A stretch of 64,000 nt of DNA from Isoetes taiwanensis (Eukaryota > Streptophyta > Lycopodiopsida > Isoetales > Isoetaceae), in NCBI GenBank assembly GCA_021234155.1, contig JAJEKV010000005.1, positions 24,195,584-24,259,583 on the forward strand, in the 5' to 3' direction. A model generated the notes under the pieces. The model worked only from the letters and a program-made list of their open reading frames with translations, did no database searches and was not told the origin of the DNA. Of this stretch, positions 1 to 10,358 are shown piece by piece (within the stretch, counting starts at the first letter, position 1; every line of letters begins with the position of its first letter). The position numbers were made by a program, and so were the translations under genes.

Positions 1-2586
1 CTAATGAGGCATCCGAGCCCCTCTTTGAAGCGCAGGGATAATCATGAAGCTACTGCAACACCTACTGTCACTATACAAGCAACTGCAGGTATGCCTTATC
101 AATACTTTGAGCTAAATGTGCCTACTCCAGTCCCTATTTTTGATCCAAGCATGAATGCCAACAATTTCCTCAAGACTTTTGAAGAATACTATCAAGAATA
201 TGGTCACAAAAAGGGCTGTAAGTTCTCTGAGTTTAAAAAATGTTTCAAGAATGATGAAGTCAGGGCTTGGTTAGAGTATGTTGTAAGTTTAGGCACCAAT
301 TCTTGGGAAGAACTGGTAAAAAAGTTTTTAGCAAGGTTTGGAAGAGTCTTGGACCCCCAAGATTTAATATTTGAGTTGCAAACTTTTCGCATCAAACATG
401 GTGAGAGTGTGCACCAGTATGTTGAAAGATTCAATCACTATCTTGTCAAATGCCAAATCAATCATGTTCCTAACCATACCTTGCATCTAGTGGCTTCTTT
501 TATCAGGGGATTAAGCAGCAGACCGAGGATACAGAGAAAGCTTTTGAAGATCCAAAAACAAGAGGGATTTGATACAATACACAAGGCTTTCACCAAGGCT
601 ACTGAAATTGCAGATATGATATCTTACTTACCAGATGACATGCACTCACCAAGTGATCCTTTTTTTCCAGATTATGAGCAGGAGTATATGGGAGCAGCAC
701 CTGTACCTGTCTATGCTATCCAAAAAGAAAAGAAAAAGGCTAAGATGGAAGATGATGAGGCTCCTACAGCAGATGTAAGAGCAGAGATTACCAAAGTATC
801 TGAGGCACTGGTTGAGGTAACCAAACAACTGCAAGAGCTAAAAAGCTCAAAATTTGAGAAGAAAACTTACCCTCCATGTGTGCATTGCTTTAGAGACACT
901 CATTCTTCTGATTATTGCTGGTATAGGCCGTGCACTAAGTGTGGTAAAATAGGTCATTTTGGTAAAGAATGCCCTGTGTGTGAATTTTGTAAGGCCGTAG
1001 GACATTATGAGGATAGGTGCAGTGTCAAAGAATATTTTGCCAGACAGGAAAAATCTAAAATTAATGAGCCAAGTGCATCTATAAGGTTTGTGCAGGAAAT
1101 TGAGGAACAAGAGGAGATAATGGCTGTCCACACCAGAAGAATGAATAATGCCAAAGAGAGAGAATCAACACATGAGGAAGCTGACATCTTGAAACATAGA
1201 GATGCTGAGCAAGCAGTGGCTGTGCCTCCTCCTCCTGCTCAGAAATTTGTCAAGAAAGAAAAAGAGTGTGAGGACTTTGAATATTTGTTGAAGAATTCGA
1301 AAATCTGTGTAGATTTGCTAACCTTGCTCAAGATAGCCCCTTCTTACAGAAAAAAGGTGCTCAACCTCACTAAAGAAGATGAGTTTGCCCTAACAAACCA
1401 CATTGAGGAGCACATGCTCACCCAGGATGATCGTGATCCTGGAGCTTTCACTTGTGTTGCCAAAATGGAAGGAAAAATGTTAACCAAGGTTCTGCTAGAT
1501 GGAGGATCACCCTTGAATGTCATGCCACACCATGTCATGAGGCTATGTGGTCTAGAAATAGACAAGAAGGCTCCAATGATCTTAAAATCCTTCTCTAACT
1601 CAAAAATCAATCCAGTTGGAATAGTTAGCAACGTGCCTATTGATGTTGAAGGAATAATGGTTGCAGCTAACTTTGTTGTGGTTGCTTTTGAAGGAATAGG
1701 GGACAAATCAGATATATATGACTTACTTTTGGGCAGAAAATGGCTTTCTACAGTGGATGCTAGGCCTGTGTGGTCAAAAGGAGAATGCACTATTTCAAAT
1801 GGCAAGAAAAAGGTAACATTGTACAATAAGTTAGGAGAGTTTGAAAGCATGAATTTCATTGAAGAAGAAATGCTGTTATCACATCCATGTGGAGAATTTG
1901 AACTAAATGCAGTAAAGTTAGAGTCTAGCATAAAAATCCCAAAAGAATTAGCTTCAGCTAAATCAAGCAATTTTGCTTATTTATGGTTTGATGGTGGTGT
2001 TTCCAAAAGGCTCAATGTGGCATCTTCTGCTGCTATTCTCAAGGATGCTTCCAACAAGTTGCTTGCTAAAGTAGGAAGAATTTATCCAAATGTCACTTCT
2101 AATATGGCAGAGTATAAGGCATTGATTGCAGGTCTTCAAGAAGCAAGAAATCTAAACATCAGTGATGTAATCATCTTTGGAGACTCTCAGCTTGTCTGCA
2201 GGCAAATATCAGGAGAATATCAGGCCAAAAGTGAAAACATGATGCAGCTCAAAAATCAAGCTATGCTGGAACTGAAGAATTTTGAAACCTGGGAACTTTG
2301 CCATGTGCCAAGGGAGCAAAATTGTGAAGCAGACTCGTTGTGCAGGAGTGTGCTACTGGAACATTTGGCTGAGGGAGCAATTCAAGAAGATGAGCTGGAG
2401 AAGAAAGATCTGCAACAGCTATACCCCATCCTGGTAATCAATGCAAGTGAAGACAAACAGGTAAAGGAAGTCAAGGTCAACAAGAAGGGTCTAGATAGGG
2501 TGTTATATGTTGGTGATTTGTTTAAAGAAGAGGACAATGCTTTGGTTACTAAATTCTTTGATGATTGGAAGGATATCTTTGCTTAA
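1..2586 (+). pseudogene. Gag - aspartic protease - RNase H part of element A polyprotein
   Basis: Open from codon 4 to a stop at 2584-2586 (860 residues). Residues about 50-190 are a retrotransposon Gag capsid-like region. Three CCHC zinc knuckles (C-x2-C-x4-H-x4-C) follow at residues 292-305, 310-323 and 326-339. The protease centre is LLDGGSPLNVMP, with the presumed catalytic Asp at residue 499. It has D-G-G-S where most Gypsy proteases have D-S/T-G. Residues about 658-785 form an RNase HI fold with Asp663, Glu703, Asp727, His767 and Asp777, a full catalytic set. The stop at 2584 replaces the Trp codon found in element D and separates this part from RT. This is the longest well-preserved Gag-protease region in the window. 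Confidence 0.93.
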
Positions 2587-4100
2587 GATTATGATGAGTT
2601 GGTGGGTGTTGACAAAAGCATTTGTGAGTTTGAAATCAAGATCAAGGAAGGTATGAAACCTATTATACAAAAGCTAAGAAGGATCAATGCTTCTCTATTA
2701 GGTCTAATCAAGGAGGAATTGTACAAAATGAAAGATGCAGGTGTGATTGCAGAAATTGTAAACCCTGAGTGGCTATCTTGCATTGTTCCTGTTGAGAAGA
2801 AAAACAAGACTATTAGAATTTGCATAGATTATAGAGATTTAAACAAAGCCACTATCAAAGATTGCTATCCTTTGCCATTTCTGGAAGAAGTGTTGCATGC
2901 TGTAGCAGGGAAGGAGATTTACTCATTCTTGGATGGCTTTTCAGGTTTTAATCAGATAAGCATCAAGGAAAGTGATCAGCCAAAAACTTCATTTATCACA
3001 CCTTGGGGAACATTTGCCATGAAAAGAATGCCATTTGGATTGATGAATGCATCTGCAACATTCCAAAGAGCCATGGATACAATTTTTAGAGAAATGCCTG
3101 CCAATATTTTTCGTGTATTTTTGGATGACCTTTGTTTGGGAACTTCTCTGGAAAAACATTTTGATATGCTAACCATGTTGTTTGATTTGTGTAGAAAGGG
3201 GGGAGTGAGTTTGAACCCAAAAAAATGTGTTTTTTTATCCTCAAAGGGATAATTGCTTGGGCATGTAGTATCTACAGCAGGAATTCAAATATCTGATAGT
3301 AAGGTTGAAGCTCTAAGGAAACTGGCACCTCCAAAAACCCTCAAACAGGTTAAAAGCTTCATGGGGATGACCAGCTTTTTGAGAATGTATGTCCCTCATT
3401 TTTCCCACACTATGAGCCCAATCTCTAACCTCACAAAGGTTGGAAAGTTCTCCAAAAGTGAAAGCAAACACATCCTAGTAGATTGGGATGAGCAATGCCA
3501 AAATTCCTTTGACAAGATCATTGATGCCATTTGCAAATCTATCCTACTAAAACCTCCTGATCTAGAGAAACCCTTCAAAGCTTATATCAGTGTGACAAAA
3601 AAAGCAATTGGTTTGGCACTGCTGCAAGGGGACCATGTAATTGCTTTTGCAAGCAAGATGTGGTCTGATACTGAATTAAGATATCCCAGGTTGGAGAAAA
3701 GTGCAGCAGCTCTGATGTTCTTGATAGAGAGACAAGGACATCTTCTTCAAAACAATCAGGTGCAAGTATTCATGAGACAAAATCCTTTCTCACTCCTTTT
3801 TGCAAAAAAGCAACCAAAGGCCAAATTGTGCAGGTGGGCTTGTAAGATCCAAGCTTATGATATTACTGTAAAGGTGGTAAAGTTGATCGAGAATCCCAGT
3901 TCTTATCTTCCACTTGTGTTGTTTGAGCATGAAGATCAAGATGGTTTATGTGTTGATGACAATCTAACAAACTTGATTTCTTCTGATGCAGAAAACATTG
4001 ACTGGCAATTTGACATCAGAAACTATCTGGAGAGCAATGAGTTGCCTAAGAATTTGAGTGGCAGTCAAGAAAGAAGATTCAGGGACAAGTGCAAGAAATT
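2587..4100 (+). pseudogene. Reverse transcriptase and degenerate RNase H of element A
   Basis: The frame is the same as the upstream ORF, resuming after the 2584 stop and broken again at 3250-3252 (Glu to stop compared with D). RT landmarks are RICIDYRDLNKAT, the motif-A segment FLDGFSGFNQI, MPFGLMNASATFQRAMD and the catalytic FLDD at 3118-3129. A Gypsy-type RNase H fold follows at about 3571-3800 but lacks its active residues: the first Asp region reads ISVTKKAIG, the Glu region reads LEKSAAALMF, and the TDH-like position reads MRQN. It therefore probably serves only as a connection domain. The same losses occur in D, H and L, so this is a lineage trait and not decay of this copy. Confidence 0.9.
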
Positions 4101-5232
4101 CAGGCTAATTGAAGGGATCCTATGCAAAGTTGACAAGGAAGGAGTCTTGCTGAGATGTGTGGATGAAGAAGAGGCTAGAATGATAATTGAAGCATGTCAT
4201 GAGGGAGTTTGTGGAGGACACTTTGCAGCAGATACAACTGCAAAAAAGATTATGAGGTCAGGATACTTTTGGCCTACTCTCTTTAAGGATTGTTATGAGA
4301 CTATAAGATGCTACCATAAATGTCAGATTTTTGGTAAAAAAACCTTGTAGCCAGCTGCCCTGACTGCCATAACTTCCCCTGGACCTTTCCAAATGTGGGG
4401 GCTGGATTTTATAGGCCCCATAGACCCACCCTCTTCAGCTCAACACCAATTTATATTAGTTGCCACTGATTACTTTACCAAATGGGCATAGGCAATCCCC
4501 TTGAGAGAAGCCAATGCTCAAGCCACTGCAAGATTTCTGCATGAAAATATTTGTGCCAGATTTGGCATCCCTTTCAAAATAGTTTCTGATAGAGGCAGCC
4601 AGTTCATCAACCATATAATTGCATTACTTCTAGCCACCTTGAAAGTCAAACACACCAAGAGTTCATCCTATTACCCTCAAGGAAATGGCCAGGCAGAATC
4701 AACCAATAAGACTCTCAAATCTATCCTCAAAAAGACCATCAGTGTTTCAAAAAAGGATTGGCATTTAAAACTCCATGATGCACTTTGGGCATATAGAACT
4801 ACCATCAAAATGGCTACAAAACACACTCCTTTCAGTTTGGTGTATGGGATAGAGTCAGTATTGCCTATAGAATTAGAGCTTCCATCACTCAGACTGGCTT
4901 ATCAGATCAATTTGGAGATGGGTGATGCTCTAAAAGACAGATTTGTGAGATTGATGCAGCTTGAGGAGCATAGATATGAGGCTGAGAATGCAATAATGAG
5001 AAAAAAGGCTAAAGATATTGCAGCCTTCAAAGCAGCACACAAATTGCAGGGAGTCTTAAAAACAGGAGAGTTGGTGTTAAAGTGGAACAAAGCAAGGGAA
5101 GATATAGCATCCAAATTTGAGAATCCCTGGGAGGGACCATTTGAAGTGATAGGAACAGCTGGCAAGGATTCATATTGGCTGAAAGATATTGCTGATGGCA
5201 GAGAATTGATGAACCCTATCAACATTGTGCAC
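4101..5232 (+). pseudogene. Integrase of element A (broken)
   Basis: The N-terminal zinc-binding region starts near HEGVCGGHF. Its second Cys pair reads CYHKC where H has CHHC and I has CHKC, so one zinc ligand is replaced by Tyr. Stops occur at 4348-4350 and about 4489-4491. The DDE core is visible: WGLDFIGPI, SDRGSQF, and YYPQGNGQAEST with the catalytic Glu. The C-terminal region keeps the family signature (KWNKAREDIASKF, then EGPFEVIG). The last conserved segment, HLKRYWDQH in relatives, is missing because LTR N starts at 5233 directly after NPINIVH. Not functional. Confidence 0.9.
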
Positions 5233-7110
5233 TGTTGACCCTAAACCTGGCTTAAAGGTCAACCACAAGGAACCAATTCAAGTTTTCACTCAAATTGGGG
5301 TTAGAACTCCAGATCACTTGAGGTGATCAGTCTATGCAAGGAAATCCCAAAAACAAGTTCAAAAAGTTCGAGTTCTATACCTTTCCCATTTCCAAAAAAT
5401 AGTACCTTTGCCAAAACAAATGTGGTGTCGAGATGCAGATCGATTTTTTAAGTCAGATGCAATAGACTTGGTCAAAAAAGTGGTAGTTAACCAACAGTTA
5501 AACCTCTGACCAAGTCAGAGACTTAATCTGTGAGTTATTCGAGCTCAAAGTGGGGTCAAATTTTGGTCAATAGAGGTCAAATGTAGAAAACAGTGATCAA
5601 AAATTGAGATTTGGAGTTGCCAATCATCTTTTTGAGAAATTCCCAAGTAGATAGGTTGCAATGATGCTAGGGAAGAGGGGCAATCAATCAAATCTTCATT
5701 TGGATATGTAAAAGTATTTTTTGTGGCTAGATTTGGCAAAATACAGTCAAAACTGTCCAAACCCGAGAGCATTTTTTTTGAATTTGAGCTATACTTGGTA
5801 TTTTTGAATGATTCCAACTCCTTTGGACTGCACAGGTTCTAAGGATAGATGGCAAGTGGTCCAAAGGAATAGAAAAACACACTAGAATTTTCTGTAGACT
5901 ATTTTGTAGCAAGAATTGTAGAATAATATATCAGAGATGGATTTGACAACTTGGCAATCGATTTGAATTGATATGGAAGTAAATATATCATGATAACAGA
6001 ATATAAGGATGCTTCATAGCTTTAAATCACGGGAAAATAATCTTCTCAAGTCAATAAATAATTTTTGAAGGTAATGTCAATCAGATCTTGTGGATCCAAT
6101 TGAGGAGAGCTCAAGAACTTCAAGGATCGCCCGGATCTTGCTCAGCAATGATCAATGTAGGATCTGAATACTTATGGGCCTTCGAATTTTTTTCTGTCTT
6201 CGTTTCCCATGTATATAGATTTAGATTTTAACGGTTCAGGCATCTTAGAGCTTAAATTTAGGCTTGATTGGATGCTTAGGGCGGGAATCTGAGAAGTAGG
6301 TAGTTTTTGAGTCCAAGGCTTCCATTCCGTGATTCGGCAGTTTCCAATTTTAGGGTTCTTCAACGTATTTTTTCCAGAATTTGCACGATACGGTGGTCGT
6401 ATTTTTGGGAGTATAAACCAGGAATATGCTGTATTTAGCCATTTAGAAATGTTAGCCCATGGTTTCAAAGGGTGCCTTATAAAATAATTAGATAGATAGA
6501 TCAATTGAGGAGATGGCAACCCTAATTTTTGAGGAATATGCTAGGCTTAGATACCATGTATTGGGATATTCCATAGGTAGCATGAATATTTAAGGCACAA
6601 TGGTGGACAAAGCAAAGTGGTCATAAAATTCCAGGCTAGAAATGGGCTAGGGGTATTTATGAAGGTGTGATAAGAGTGGGAAAAGGGATATGAAATAAGG
6701 AGGCAAAAAGAATTAAGCAATCAAGGTGTGATTTGGCAAAAAAATGAACAAGGGAAAATATAAGCATAAGGGGAATATGACTAGGGAAATGGGGGTAAGA
6801 ATATGGATAAAAATGACTAGGAGGTGGAATCTAATGCCATGGGATCTTCCAAACTTTTAACTTCCAATCTTCAAAAATTGTCTTCCAAACTTCATAACCC
6901 AGAATCTTCTAGAGCATATTCTTGACTAAGCACTTTGACCTTAAATAAAGTACCTCATGTGAGTTTTGAACCTGGAGCACTTGTTGTCTTGTAAAATGAA
7001 CATCCTTTGACCTTCACATCAATGTTGACTACCAAGTCCTCTTTTGACTTAGCCTTCCTAACTTCAACAAATAAACCGTTCAATTAGTATGTTGCCCTTT
7101 GGGGGCAACA
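5233..7110 (-). repeat. LTR N (LTR-A family, minus orientation), complete
   Basis: The left end is TGTTGACCC, the complement of the family 3' terminus GGGTCAACA. The right end is the complement of the 5'-terminal hairpin (arms TGTTGCCC and GGGCAACA) at 7090-7110. Length 1878 bp. The five bases before it (TGCAC, 5228-5232) are a candidate target duplication whose partner was not found. It is followed on the right by 3' UTR sequence, so it is the 3' LTR of a minus-strand element whose body is lost. It contains a TATATA box on the minus strand at 6212-6217, the palindrome ATACGG/TCGTAT at 6388-6402, and the U5 hairpin at 5312-5328. Confidence 0.9.
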
Positions 7111-7552
7111 TCTCGCCAAAACAAGAAAATGGCTGGTCCCCTCAGCCACAAGGGTCTTCAGCTTGGTACCAAGGTATCTAAGTGAGAATTATGGTAAAAA
7201 GAGAATGTAAAGTGCAAGTGCTGATGGAATGGGAGTGAATATGGTGGTGTGAAAAAGTGAGTGAGTGAGAAGGAGGTGAGAATGAATGTAAACATGGTAA
7301 AGTAGTGATGGGAATGGAATGTATGAGGGAGTGAGAAGTGCTGATGGAGTGCTGATGAGTGCAAGTGCTGATGAGTGCAAGTGCTGAGAAGTGCTGATGA
7401 GTGCAAGTGCTGATGGAATGGGGGTGAATATGGTGGTGTGATGAAGTGAATGAGTGAGAAGGAGGTGAGAATGAATGTAAATATGGTAAAGTAGTGATGG
7501 GAATGGAATGTATGACGTGATATGGATATGTAAATGTTTGAATCTCGCCAAA
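7111..7552 (-). repeat. 3' UTR fragment of element N with minisatellite
   Basis: It begins with the family pre-LTR motif on the minus strand (TCTCGCCAAAACAAGAAAA, then the GGCTG/CAGCC hairpin). The remainder is G/A-rich on the plus strand and C/T/A-rich on the minus strand, like the 3' UTRs of F, I and K. Open frames on the minus strand are His/Ser/Thr-rich by composition and are not genes. The segment ends at a second TCTCGCCAAAAC motif, where it is joined to the gag fragment E. Confidence 0.75.
7217..7520 (+). repeat. Tandem and nested minisatellite repeat
   Basis: Two ~110-bp blocks (about 7217-7330 and 7409-7520), each starting with GTGCTGATGGAATGGG and containing GTGAATATGGTGGTGTGA, flank a cluster of short units built from GTGCTGATGAGTGCAA and GAGAAGTGCTGATG. 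The overall period is about 190 bp. It lies inside the retrotransposon 3' UTR. Confidence 0.75.
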
Positions 7553-7556
7553 ACAC

Positions 7557-8104
7557 TTAAATTGCAGATATGATCTCTTACTTGCCATATGATATGTACT
7601 CACCTCATGACACTTTTTCTCCAGATTATGAGCTCCTAGGAATACATGGGACCAGGACCTGTACCAGTTTATGCTATTCAGAAGGAGAAGAAAAAAACAA
7701 AAATGGAGGATGCTGAGTGTCCTGTGGCAGATGTGAGAGCTGAGATGACCAAAGTATCAGAGGCTTTAGTCGAGGTAACCAAGCAACTTCAAGAGATGAA
7801 GAATTCCAAATTTGAAAAGAAGATTAATCCACCTTGTGCTCACTGTTCAAGAAATCATTCCTCTGATTACTTCTAGTATAGACCTTGTACAAAATGTGGT
7901 AAAAGGGGGCAATTTTGTAAGGAATGCCTATAAGTGCCTTTTGCAAAGCTGTGGGACATTATGAGGATAGGTGTAGTGTAAAAGAATATTTTGCTAGGCA
8001 GGAAAAATCTAACCCTAATGAGCAAAATGCTTCCATCAGATTTGTGCAGGAAATTGAAGAACATGAGGAAATTATGGCTGTGCATACTAGAGGAATGAAC
8101 AATG
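7557..8104 (+). pseudogene. Gag fragment E (subfamily B)
   Basis: Translated segments match the middle of Gag in A and D: EIADMISYLP, GPVPVYAIQKEKKK, a Lys/Glu-rich coiled-coil-like stretch, then three CCHC knuckles in damaged form. A TAG at 7874-7876 replaces the Trp between knuckle 1 and knuckle 2. The second knuckle is shortened and frameshifted near 7915-7930. The third, CKAVGHYEDRC, is recognisable. The fragment is joined to a 3' UTR on its left and cut on its right by LTR O at 8105. Nearest relative in the window is D. Confidence 0.85.
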
Positions 8105-9315
8105 TGTTGACCCTCAACCTAGCTTCAAAGGTCAACCACAATGAGCCAACTTGAGTTTGGACTCAAGTTGGGGTTAGGACCTCCAGATCACTTAAGATGA
8201 TCACTATTTGCAATATAAATCTAGATAAGAATCCAAAAACTCAAAGTTTCATACCTTTCCCATTTCTAGAAAATGGGACCTTGACTCAAATTGGTGTAAT
8301 AGTCGACAATGGATTAATTTTTTTTGGGTCAAATGCTTTAGACTGGCACAAAAAAGTTATGTAAATTCAATGGCGTAGTTCCTGACCAAGTCAGATCATA
8401 AATCTGAGAGATATTCAAGTTTAAATTGAGGTCAAAAGTTGGTCAATAGAGGTCAAACTGAAAAAACAATGATCATAAAAGGGGATTTGGAGTTCCTGAC
8501 CACTTTTTTGAGAATTTCCAAAACCAATGTGTCACAATGATGGTAAAGAATGGAGCATGAAATCAAATCTCCATTTGGATGCTCAGAGGTATTTTTGCAC
8601 TCGGATTTTGCAAAGTACAGTCAAGAACAGTTAAGAAAGAATGCAAGATTTTCTAACTCGAGTTGTGGATGGTATTTTTCGATTTTTTCAAAGCATATAG
8701 ATCTCAGAGGTCTCAAGGATCAATGGCAACTGGGCCAAAGGCAATTGGGAGCATAGGGAATTTTACTGTAGAATTTTTTGAAAGGCAAAATTGCCAAAGA
8801 TCATATCAGAGACAACTTCTTCAACTTGGCAACGAATTTTCATTGATGTGGAGATAAGTAGATCACAATAATAATGAATAAAAGTGTTTCAATACTTCAA
8901 ATACTATAGGATATCAATCACAGGTCATAAAATAATTTTTAGAAAATAATATCAATCAAATCTTTGCAAATCTGATCGAGGAGTGCTCAGGACTTCAAGA
9001 ATTCTTCAGATCATGCTCAGCATTGGTCAATGTTGAATTTGAGCGCTTCTGGGCCTTTGAAAAGTGTTTCAGTTGAATCCCCTGTATATAGTTCAGTTTT
9101 CAAATGATTTCCCAATCTTAGCCTTAATTTATGGGTTTATTCGATTCTTAGAGGGCGGGAAGATAAAAATAGATAAATTGCGAGGTCATTGGATCCAAAT
9201 CCGGCATGATTTGAGCTGAGAGACTCAGTTTTAGGGTTCTTGGCCGTATTTTCGTGAAAATGGCGCGATACGGTCTCCGTATTTTCGAGAGTATATCCCA
9301 GAATATGTAATCTCG
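8105..9315 (-). repeat. LTR O (LTR-A family, minus orientation), truncated
   Basis: It begins TGTTGACCCTC directly after CAATG (candidate target duplication 8100-8104) and aligns with LTRs N and J through the U5 hairpin (8186-8202) and the palindrome ATACGG/CCGTAT (9268-9282). Similarity ends about 9315, before the hairpin that should close the LTR, so roughly a third is missing. The right boundary is approximate. Confidence 0.8.
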
Positions 9316-10340
9316 AATATAATTTGAAGATTGGATTGTAAACTGTATGCTTGACACGTGCTGAGATGCTTTGTGTAGGGAATTCTCGAACTTGCTTTTA
9401 ACTTGTACAACTAGTGACTAATAATGTATGAATGGGAACGAGGGGGAGGATGGGCGGGAAGGCGCAGGTAGGGCAGCAGGGTTAGGCGGCTTCTTGCTGC
9501 CTCTCCAAATCGGCACTGCTGCGGTGGTGAGCGATCTTTCTATGTTCTCTGGAGCCAGGCAGGAGATCCTTATGGCGCTTTCGCATGGCTGGTTAAAGAT
9601 GATGCGGTTTTCTCCAAGGTTTGATTATGCTGCAAATAGAACCAATTTCTTGCACATTTCAAGAGGGTATGTCTTGGATCTGGGTTGACCCAGGGGGAGG
9701 ATTTCTTTGCATGACATAATCTTCTTTGGGTCCTCCGTATATATTTATTTTGGAGCAGGTCTGGCATCGTAGATTCTTCCTTTATCTTTCACACTCTTTT
9801 ACTGGCAAAGAGTTTCAGATTATATCTGTAGACTGAAGAGGACATGGTAACCTTCTAGATTTCTTGAATTCTATATGCAGTAGATTCTTTGTCAGGGAGG
9901 TTGCATGAATTGCAATCTTGAGTAAGAAAGGAATTTCTCAAGAATGCGGTACTGTTGGAGATTTTTTTTTTTTTAGTCTAGCTAGGGATGAGCTTCTAGA
10001 GAATAGGCTTCGTGGTAAAAGGTTCCATGTCAGTTTTGCAATCTTGAGAATTTTCTGGGTGCCTCAAGTTTTTTTTATTCAGGTTAGTTCTTTGACAGAC
10101 TGGATTTACAGGAATGGATTGAGATGATAATGCCGAGCTAGGGACATCCAAATGCGGAGTTATATTATGCACCGGGCTTTTGAGAGAGGAGTTTGGCGGC
10201 TGATCTTGTTCTAAGCCTAGCCAACTTTAGGATGACCGTATTTTCCCAACAATGCAGCATTTGAATCAAGATCCTTCTTTGGTTAACTTGTCAGATGCGT
10301 ATCTTAGAGGGCAGTGAGCAGTGGCAACTCTTTGGAATAG
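9316..10340. other. Region without recognised repeat or gene
   Basis: None of the LTR, UTR or polyprotein sequences of this window occurs here. Bases 9430-9600 are clearly G/C-richer than the surroundings (AGGGGGAGGATGGGCGGGA and following). An 86-codon frame at 9428-9688 (+) has no motif I recognise. It may be a remnant of host single-copy DNA, such as the first exon of a gene, but no function can be given. Confidence 0.4.
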
Positions 10341-10358
10341 TGTGGCAGGCTTTTCTAC

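Larger units (their letters stand above)
1..5232 (+). mobile_element. Element A: Ty3/Gypsy Tat-like retrotransposon, 5' end outside window, 3' end cut by LTR N
   Basis: Polyprotein domains occur in one forward frame: Gag, protease, RNase H, RT, degenerate RNase H and integrase. Comparison with element D suggests the window opens about eight codons after the true Gag start, so the 5' LTR and primer site lie to the left. The protein is closest to element D, so A belongs to the LTR-B subfamily. The reading frame is kept over its whole length but is interrupted by in-frame stops near 2584, 3250, 4348 and 4489. The 3' end is lost because a minus-strand LTR begins at 5233 in the last codons of integrase. 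Confidence 0.93.

Noticed and set aside
1344-1970. 208-codon minus-strand frame
   Set aside because: Lies antisense to well-supported Gag/protease coding sequence; a shadow frame.
2584-2598. Possible programmed readthrough between the RNase H and RT of element A
   Set aside because: Element D has Trp at this codon and is open here, so the TAA is more simply a mutation.
7158-7603. Overlapping minus-strand frames of 120-141 codons rich in His, Ser and Thr
   Set aside because: Three frames are open at once over a simple C/A/T-rich repeat; composition explains them.
9428-9688. 86-codon frame in the G/C-rich island as a gene
   Set aside because: No motif and no supporting context; mentioned only as part of the unexplained region.
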